DNA from: an uncultured Bacilli bacterium
Lineage (GTDB): Bacteria; Bacillota_I; Bacilli_A; RF39; UBA660
Direction of reading: 5' to 3'
Assembly: GCA_934120015.1 (NCBI GenBank)
Contig: CAKOTD010000003.1
Coordinates: 41,810-105,809, forward strand
DNA: 64,000 nucleotides
The notes below the pieces were generated by a model that was not told the DNA's origin, ran no database searches, and saw nothing but the letters and a program-made list of their open reading frames with translations. A program made the position numbers and the translations under genes. The first letter of the stretch is position 1. Every line of letters starts with the position of its first letter. Positions 58,507 to 64,000 of this stretch are shown in pieces.

Positions 58507-61061
58507 AAATATTAAATAAACTTACTATAAAGCATTTAACATTAAATAAAAAAAGAACAATTACAACTATCATAGGAATATGTTTATCAACGGCTCTTAT
58601 GGTAGGTATAGGTCTTTTATGTTCGACGGTTCGTGATAGTCTAATTAAAGAATGTATTAAAAATGATGGTAGATATACTGTTGTATATAATATTCCAACA
58701 TCTAAATTAAAAATAATAGAAAGTGATAATGATGTAAAAGATTATTATTATTACCAACATATTGGTTATCATAAATTAGAAAATGTTACTAATAAAAATA
58801 AACCATATATTGATTTAGTTGGAGTAGATAAAAATTTCTTAAATGAATTTACCTTGTTGGAAGGTAGATTACCTCGTGATAATACTGAAGTTGTTGTATC
58901 TGAGACACTAACAGGTAATAATGAACATAAAATAAAGGTAGGAGATAAATTAACCTTAAATATAGGAGATTATCCTACATACTATACAGAAGAAGAGGTA
59001 AATGTCGAGACTACTAAAAAAGAATATACAGTTGTAGGTATTAATGAAAGACATGCAACGGAAGGTCAGTATGCATATTATGCTGGTTACCAAGTTTATA
59101 CATTAGATATACCTAGTCCTGATGCAAATGTCGTTGTTTTTGTTAATTTCAAGAGTTTTAAAAATGCATATAAAAAGTGTGATAAACTTACCAAAGAACT
59201 TGGGTTGGATGCTCTTGATAATAATAATAGTATTTCAGATGTTAGGAATGGAAGTAGTAGTGTAGCATATAACGATTATCTTATTTCTATGTATGGAGAA
59301 AGCAGATATGAAAATATTATTGGCAGTATTTCCGGAGTGCTTGCTATTATATTATCTTTAATTTCAATTGGATGTATTATGGTTATTTATAATTCTTTTG
59401 CTATTTCAGTAATGGAGAGGAAAAAACAATTTGGTCTTTTCGCAAGCATTGGAACAACTAGAAAACAATTAAGACATACTGTTTTCTTTGAAGCATTAAT
59501 AGTAGGTACAATTGGTATTATTTTAGGTATCATTAGTGCTTATATTGGGATTGGAACTGTTATATTAATTGTTAATAACCTATTAAAGAATGCTATTAAC
59601 ATACCACTTGAATTATGTACATATCCTCTTTTCATTATTATTCCTGTAATATTTATGATTATAACTATTATTTTATCAGCATTCATACCAGCAAGAAGAG
59701 CAAGCCGAGTATCACCAATTAGAGCCATAAAGCAAAATGATGATATAAAAATAAAAGGTAAAAAAGTTAAAACGAATAAATTAGTTAGAAAAATATTTGG
59801 TATGGAAGGGGAACTTGCTTTAAAAAATATTAAGAGAAATAAGAAAAAGTATCGTATAACAATTGTATCTTTATTTATAAGTATAGTTTTATTTATATCT
59901 TTTTCTTCAATATTAAAATATGTTTTTGGCGGAGTTGTTAGTTATACAGATTATCCTGATTATAAATATATTATTAATTATACTAGTAATAGTTATGAAA
60001 ATGGAATTAAGAAACTAAATGCTTATCGTAATTATGATGGTGTAAAAGAAAGTGTTATTTCTTTAAGAAGTCTTTCTTATCCTGTTAAAATAAACAGAAA
60101 TGTTCTTGATAAGAATTATATAAAAAATACTGAATATGAAAAAGATAATGATAAGTTAGTTGCTACATTTGTTTCTATATCTGATCTTGATTATAATAAT
60201 TTACTTAAAAAATATAATAAAAAAGATGGAACAATATTTGTTGTTAATAATTATTCTTTAGTTAAATATACAAATAATTCAAGAAAAAAATATCAAGGTA
60301 AAATATTTAATACTAATAACTTAGATTTAAAGCTTTGTGATTATACGATAGAAAATTGTGATTATGATCTTGATAATATAGTAGTTTTAAATGAAATACC
60401 ATTTGGTGTTGATTATTTTACACAAAGTGATAGTTTTCCTGTTGTAGTATCACAAGAATTATTTAAAAAAATAGAAAGTAATTTTACGGATATTACTTAT
60501 TATGACGATGAAGATGCTTATAATACTGTAACAATGCTTATGAATGCTAAATCAAAAGATTTAGAAGATACATTAAAGAAAGCATCAGAAGATGGAACTA
60601 GTTTAAATTATATTAATGTTGATGAGCAGTTAAAACTAATGAGAAATCTTATCTTAGTTATTAAAATCTTATTATATGGTTTTATTAGTTTAGTTACTTT
60701 AATTGGGGTAACAAGTGTCTTTAATACAATAAATACAAGTATTAATTTAAGAAGAAAAGAATTTGCTATGCTTCGTAGTGTAGGTTTATCACCAAGAGGA
60801 TTTAATAAAATATTATCATTTGAAAGTATTTTCTTTGGACTTAAATCATTACTTTATTCTATACCTGTGTCTATTGCTGTTAGTTATTTAATATATAAAA
60901 ATATATTAGGTATAGTAGATATGGAATTTAAACTTCCAATAAAACCAATTATAATTTCCGTTTTAGCAGTCTTTATTATTGTCTTTATAACAATGAGATA
61001 TTCTGCAAGAAAAATAAAAAAAGAAAATATATTAGAAGCTATAAGAGAAGAAAATATATAA
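58503..61061 (+). CDS. FtsX-type ABC permease 2
   Basis: 852 residues, paralogous to permease 1: TM1 about 17-38, outer domain to about 260, three TM with VMERKKQFGLFASIGTTRKQ, linker, a second TM and outer domain (about 450-700), three TM with LRRKEFAMLRSVGLSPRGFN. ATGA overlap with the ATPase gene. The two permeases could form a heterodimer on the ATPase. Ends before a terminator. Confidence 0.9.
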   Translation: MKILNKLTIKHLTLNKKRTITTIIGICLSTALMVGIGLLCSTVRDSLIKECIKNDGRYTVVYNIPTSKLKIIESDNDVKDYYYYQHIGYHKLENVTNKNKPYIDLVGVDKNFLNEFTLLEGRLPRDNTEVVVSETLTGNNEHKIKVGDKLTLNIGDYPTYYTEEEVNVETTKKEYTVVGINERHATEGQYAYYAGYQVYTLDIPSPDANVVVFVNFKSFKNAYKKCDKLTKELGLDALDNNNSISDVRNGSSSVAYNDYLISMYGESRYENIIGSISGVLAIILSLISIGCIMVIYNSFAISVMERKKQFGLFASIGTTRKQLRHTVFFEALIVGTIGIILGIISAYIGIGTVILIVNNLLKNAINIPLELCTYPLFIIIPVIFMIITIILSAFIPARRASRVSPIRAIKQNDDIKIKGKKVKTNKLVRKIFGMEGELALKNIKRNKKKYRITIVSLFISIVLFISFSSILKYVFGGVVSYTDYPDYKYIINYTSNSYENGIKKLNAYRNYDGVKESVISLRSLSYPVKINRNVLDKNYIKNTEYEKDNDKLVATFVSISDLDYNNLLKKYNKKDGTIFVVNNYSLVKYTNNSRKKYQGKIFNTNNLDLKLCDYTIENCDYDLDNIVVLNEIPFGVDYFTQSDSFPVVVSQELFKKIESNFTDITYYDDEDAYNTVTMLMNAKSKDLEDTLKKASEDGTSLNYINVDEQLKLMRNLILVIKILLYGFISLVTLIGVTSVFNTINTSINLRRKEFAMLRSVGLSPRGFNKILSFESIFFGLKSLLYSIPVSIAVSYLIYKNILGIVDMEFKLPIKPIIISVLAVFIIVFITMRYSARKIKKENILEAIREENI

Positions 61062-61079
61062 GCTACTTATAGCTTTTTT
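61059..61079 (+). terminator. Rho-independent terminator
   Basis: AAGCTA (61060-61065), CTTA, TAGCTT (61070-61075) and a T run. Ends the ABC operon. Confidence 0.65.
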
Positions 61080-61131
61080 AATTACAAAATAATTTTGAAT
61101 GTTAATAAAATATAGGGAAGGGATTGATCAT

Positions 61132-61356
61132 ATGGAAAAGTCATTTGAAACAGAAGTGCTTACTAGGTTAGCTGTTATAGAAAATAAAATTGATGATTAT
61201 AAAGATATAAAGGATAAGGCAGAATTTGCTTATAATATGGGAAAGAGTAATAAAGAAGAAATAGAAGTTTTAAAGGAAAAGAATAAATGGCTTTTTAGAA
61301 CCATTGCAGGTGCTTTTTTAACAGGAATAATTGGATCAATTTTATTATTAGTTTAA
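61132..61356 (+). CDS. XhlA-like membrane protein
   Basis: ATG 61132 with AAGGGA upstream. 74 residues: a coiled coil (ETEVLTRLAVIENKIDDYKD, NKEEIEVLKEKNKW) and a C-terminal membrane segment (about 53-73). This is the pattern of XhlA from defective phages, which works with a holin and an amidase. No holin or lysis genes nearby, so it is either a domesticated phage leftover or a membrane-associated coiled-coil protein. Confidence 0.75.
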   Translation: MEKSFETEVLTRLAVIENKIDDYKDIKDKAEFAYNMGKSNKEEIEVLKEKNKWLFRTIAGAFLTGIIGSILLLV

Positions 61357-61379
61357 AAGGATATTATTATCCTTTTTTT
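61355..61379 (+). terminator. Rho-independent terminator
   Basis: AAAGGATA (61356-61363) and TATCCTTT (61368-61375) with a T run. Confidence 0.85.
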
Positions 61380-61516
61380 CATATACTAGGATAAATACAT
61401 TTGCACTATATATTAGTAAAGTTCTTTAAAATCGAATAACAAGTATAATTTTCAGATAAAAGATATAAAATGACAAAATTTAGTAATTAAATAATGTTTT
61501 TAAGAAGGAAAGAAAT

Positions 61517-61710
61517 TTAGATAAAACAGATGATAATAAATATTATGTAAGCGTTTTATATGAATAAGATATAAAAAGGTATCAAAAATTACTAAGCAAA
61601 AAAAGAAATAATAATTGTTATAAATTGAAACTCTGTGGAGCAAGTGGGAAGTAAATGCAATGAATCAGAAAAATCTAGGTATGAACCTAGATATTCAAAG
61701 TTTGTTTTGA
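61517..61710 (+). pseudogene. Decayed TnpB (IS200/IS605 family) remnant
   Basis: In one frame from 61529: DDNKYYVSVLYE, stop, DIKRYQKLLSKK, a run of Asn, LKLCGASGK, stop. The first matches the TnpB strand GKYYVSILVE, the second KxLQRxLSRKxKxxN, the third the Cys-Gly after the zinc ribbon. A shift at 61650 gives a 19-residue end to TGA 61708. The inverted repeat ATCTAGGT (61673-61680) with ACCTAGAT (61685-61692) lies in this end. Large internal deletions. The rest of 61380-61731 shows no gene. Confidence 0.5.
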
Positions 61711-61731
61711 TTTTTATCCTAATTAATTATC

Positions 61732-61760
61732 TTGAATAAGATTATAGAATCTGTTATTAT
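61732..61760 (+). promoter_or_regulatory. Promoter of the 61780 gene
   Basis: TTGAAT (61732-61737), 17-nt spacer, TATTAT (61755-61760) with a TG extension. It covers the upstream in-frame start, so translation begins at 61780. Confidence 0.65.
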
Positions 61761-61779
61761 ATTAACAGGGGGACTTATT

Positions 61780-62646
61780 ATGATTGTTAGATTTGATAAT
61801 TTTACAGAAATGCTGAGAATCTCTATTGACAATGATATTGATATGCTTCACACTAAATATAATGATGAAGAACTAGATGAGATGATTATTAGATATTTTA
61901 AAAATATGAAAAAAAGAAACTCTAATAGGTACTCTCAAATAGTAGGACTTATGGCTTGTGATCAATACAAAAATTTTTTAATTCAGCAAAAAGGATCTAA
62001 TTTAGAAGACTACCAGATTGAAAGAATAAATGCTTATGAAGAATTATATTCACATGATGATGTTTTAAAATTTATTGAAGATGATCCAAATAATTATATT
62101 TCACTATGCTGTGAAATGAGTGAGTTTAATAATTTAGATTATTTTCTTAAAAGAAGTGTGCTTCTTGGTTGTAAAGATAATATAGCAACATTAAATAAGC
62201 TAAGTTTTTTAAATGTATTAGATTATGGATATTATTGTCAAAAATATACAGTTGATATGTTTAAATATTTATATGATGAAGAGATAAAGAAAAATTTTAA
62301 TACTAATGATACAATATTATCTTTAAATGAAACACTTGAAAATTTGTTTTTATTTGATACTCAGAATTATAAAGAGTTGATAGCGGATTTATTGGTTAAA
62401 TATTATGTGTTAGTAAAAAGCCTATTAAGAGAAAGATTTAATATTAGTGGTTATTCTTTATATATATTATCTATGTTAGAAAAATGTGATGATATTGATA
62501 TATTAAATAATGTTTCAAAAGAAACTATGGCTTGTGAAATTTTAGAAAAATGTCTTGAATCTAATAAAAATTTTTCAATTGATGGTTTTCAAGATGAAAA
62601 TAGTCAAAAAACAATCAAAAAAATATTAGCAATAAAGGAGATTTAA
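61780..62646 (+). CDS. Hypothetical soluble protein
   Basis: ATG 61780 with AGGGGGA 6 nt before it. About 288 residues, mainly alpha-helical, acidic, no signal peptide or membrane segment. Features: DELDEMIIRYFKNMKKRNSN-like helix near the start, LYSHDDVLKFIEDDPNNYIS, several Cys. No family recognised. Its stop codon directly precedes the DUF368 gene, so the two are in one operon. Confidence 0.6.
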   Translation: MIVRFDNFTEMLRISIDNDIDMLHTKYNDEELDEMIIRYFKNMKKRNSNRYSQIVGLMACDQYKNFLIQQKGSNLEDYQIERINAYEELYSHDDVLKFIEDDPNNYISLCCEMSEFNNLDYFLKRSVLLGCKDNIATLNKLSFLNVLDYGYYCQKYTVDMFKYLYDEEIKKNFNTNDTILSLNETLENLFLFDTQNYKELIADLLVKYYVLVKSLLRERFNISGYSLYILSMLEKCDDIDILNNVSKETMACEILEKCLESNKNFSIDGFQDENSQKTIKKILAIKEI

Positions 62647-63480
62647 ATGAAAGAAAAAATATTTTTGGTTTTAAAAGGTTTTTTAATAGGGGTTGCCAAT
62701 ATAATACCGGGTGTAAGTGGAGGAACACTTGCTATTACTCTTGGTATATATGAGAAATTGATTAATACAATCAGCCATTTCTTTAAAAATTTAAAAGAAA
62801 ATATTAAATTTATTATACCAATAGGAATAGGTGCTGTTTTATCAATTATTTTACTTAGTAGGGTAATTAGTTTTTGTCTTAAAGAGTATACACTTGCTAC
62901 AATATTATTTTTTATTGGTTTAATATTAGGAGGAATTCCTTTATTAAATAAAAAGATAAAAGGACATTATAAAAACTTTTCAAATATAGTTATCTTTTTA
63001 ATAACATTCGGTTTGGTGTTATTACTATCAATATTAAAGGGAGAAAATATTGTAAGTTTTGCAAATATGACCTTTGTTAACTATATATGGTTATTCTTAG
63101 TTGGAGTAATTGCTGCAGCTACAATGATAATTCCTGGTGTAAGTGGTTCTTTTGTACTTATGCTTTTAGGATATTATCAACCAATAATTGATACAATAAG
63201 CTCTTTAACTAAATTTCAAAATATATGGGGTAGTATGTTGATATTAATTCCTTTTGGTATAGGAGTATTAGTTGGTATAGTTGCTATTTCAAAACTACTA
63301 GAGTTTTTGTTTAAAAAGTTTGAGGTAAAAACATATTTTGGAGTAATGGGATTTATATTTGCTTCTATTATTACAATATTTACAGGAGCAGAAGGTTTAA
63401 TATTTTCAGTGCCACAATTATTGATAGGAATTTTACTTTTTGGTATAGGCTTTATAGTTGCATATAAATTAGGTGAATAG
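62647..63480 (+). CDS. DUF368 undecaprenyl-phosphate translocase-like protein
   Basis: 277 residues, eight or so membrane segments. Two copies of the re-entrant motif: NIIPGVSGGTLAITLGIYE (about 18-36) and MIIPGVSGSFVLMLLGYYQ (about 158-176). DUF368 (PopT) proteins recycle undecaprenyl phosphate across the membrane for cell-wall synthesis. Starts after the upstream stop with AAGGAG. Confidence 0.9.
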   Translation: MKEKIFLVLKGFLIGVANIIPGVSGGTLAITLGIYEKLINTISHFFKNLKENIKFIIPIGIGAVLSIILLSRVISFCLKEYTLATILFFIGLILGGIPLLNKKIKGHYKNFSNIVIFLITFGLVLLLSILKGENIVSFANMTFVNYIWLFLVGVIAAATMIIPGVSGSFVLMLLGYYQPIIDTISSLTKFQNIWGSMLILIPFGIGVLVGIVAISKLLEFLFKKFEVKTYFGVMGFIFASIITIFTGAEGLIFSVPQLLIGILLFGIGFIVAYKLGE

Positions 63481-63485
63481 ATAAA

Positions 63486-63515
63486 ATATGTTAATGTAAA
63501 AATTAACATGTTTTT
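63486..63515 (+). terminator. Rho-independent terminator
   Basis: ATGTTAAT (63488-63495) and ATTAACAT (63502-63509), then G and five T. Confidence 0.75.
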
Positions 63516-63519
63516 AATA

Positions 63520-63548
63520 TTGCTAAAAGTAATATTAAAAGTTATAAT
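63520..63548 (+). promoter_or_regulatory. Promoter of the second pilin-like gene
   Basis: TTGCTA (63520-63525), 17-nt spacer, TATAAT (63543-63548). Confidence 0.65.
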
Positions 63549-63577
63549 GTATTTAAATAGAAAGTAGAGGAGTAGAG

Positions 63578-64000
63578 ATGAAAGAAAAAAGGAGAGGATT
63601 TACATTAATAGAATTACTAGCCGTTATAGTGATATTAGCAATAATAGCTCTAGTAGCAACCCCAATAGTATTAAACTTAGTTGAAAAAGCAAGAAAAGGG
63701 GCATTTGCCAGAAGTGCAGAATGGGTAGTAAAGAGTGCTAAAACATATTATACTAGTAATTTAATAAGTGAAGAAGTACCAAATAAAATAGTATTTAATT
63801 GTGATAATATAGAATGTAAGTCATCAGATTTAGATGAAGATAATAATCCAATAAAACTTGATGTAGAAGGCAATATGGGTTTAGGTAGTGTAATTATTAC
63901 AAGAGAGGGGAAAATATCAATTTTACTTACAAATAATAAGTATTGTGCAGTAAAATATGAAACAGCTGAAAAGATAAAAGTTACAAAAGGTAATTGTAGT
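63578..64000 (+). CDS. Type IV pilin-like protein, copy 2 (cut by window edge)
   Basis: ATG 63578 with AGAGGAG 6-7 nt before it. 141 codons are open to the right edge. Prepilin motif RRGFTLIELLAVIVILAIIA then ALVATPIVLNLVEKARKGAF, very close to copy 1 at 49149 in the helix and different after it (CDNIECKSSDLD, four Cys so far). A pseudopilin-like secreted or pilus-associated protein. No assembly genes are visible; they may lie beyond the window. Confidence 0.87.
   Translation, partial: MKEKRRGFTLIELLAVIVILAIIALVATPIVLNLVEKARKGAFARSAEWVVKSAKTYYTSNLISEEVPNKIVFNCDNIECKSSDLDEDNNPIKLDVEGNMGLGSVIITREGKISILLTNNKYCAVKYETAEKIKVTKGNCS

Noticed and set aside
61673..61692. Hairpin ATCTAGGT/ACCTAGAT as a terminator
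   Set aside because: No T run follows; it lies within the TnpB remnant.
1..64000. tRNA, rRNA or CRISPR loci
   Set aside because: No cloverleaf-like or rRNA-like stretches and no regularly spaced repeats were found on reading; subtle tRNAs cannot be excluded without a covariance search.

Overview
The window is AT-rich (by eye clearly under one third G+C) DNA using the standard bacterial code: TGA ends many genes and TGG encodes Trp. The mix of genes points to an uncultured, low-GC, Bacilli-like member of the Bacillota. It holds a germinant-receptor operon (gerA, gerC, gerB on the minus strand), a SpoIIID-like DNA-binding protein, T-box and SAM-I leaders, GntR/YtrA, MerR and XRE regulators, and isolated type IV pilin-like proteins. 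No rRNA, tRNA or CRISPR array was seen.

Layout. 1-6.5 kb is an accessory, decaying region: a cut-off flavodoxin membrane protein, a small conserved protein, a chimeric pseudogene pair (acetyltransferase head plus kinase-like tail), a membrane-anchored protein with three InlB-type B-repeats, and two tandem paralogues built from 28-29 residue repeats, each preceded by a copied remnant of a DUF3781-like gene. 6.5-11.4 kb is one redox-type operon (DXS-like transketolase, MerR regulator, CMD protein, cupin, aldo-keto reductase, two flavodoxins) under a MerR-type promoter with a 19-bp spacer and an 18-bp palindrome. 11.4-13.3 kb is a YtrA-like GntR/ABC/permease operon. 13.4-19.8 kb has a DUF6323/DUF6179 pair and an operon of a membrane protein, an acyl-AMP ligase and a hybrid histidine kinase. 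19.8-21.4 kb is a (p)ppGpp synthetase/hydrolase lacking the usual C-terminal regulatory half, behind an attenuator-like leader.

21.4-26.3 kb is the most interesting region: a compact RiPP-like cluster. It has an 18-residue putative precursor ending in Leu-Cys-Thr-Ala, a large protein with a C39-like cysteine protease C-terminus, a 111-residue protein resembling a fragment of an E1-like cyclodehydratase partner, a YcaO protein with a PxPxP C-terminus, a nucleotidyltransferase-like protein, and a thiE (thiamine phosphate synthase) overlapping the last of these by 8 nt. The parts predict an azoline/azole-modified peptide; the presence of ThiE suggests unusual chemistry. Downstream are IS30 and HAD-phosphatase remnants.

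27-37.4 kb: an S51 peptidase, T-box-controlled tyrS, a SAM-I riboswitch in front of an unrecognised protein, a UvrD-like helicase with an inserted PD-(D/E)XK-like segment, yfcE, hemW, an HD protein, a decayed ispE-like start, and rpmB (minus). 37.5-45.2 kb is a core block: dnaE with a degenerate PHP site, an O-antigen-ligase-like protein, ligA, der. 45.2-48.9 kb is the ger operon. 49-53 kb: a pilin-like protein, lepA, a SpoIIID-like protein, tspO, an XRE regulator. 53.3-61.1 kb: a two-component system with an ABC exporter (two FtsX-type permeases and one ATPase); a 42-bp sequence is repeated exactly in two promoters at the same distance from the -10, which makes it a likely response-regulator operator. 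61.1-64 kb: a XhlA-like protein, a TnpB remnant, an unknown protein, a DUF368 lipid-carrier transporter and a second pilin-like protein cut by the window edge.
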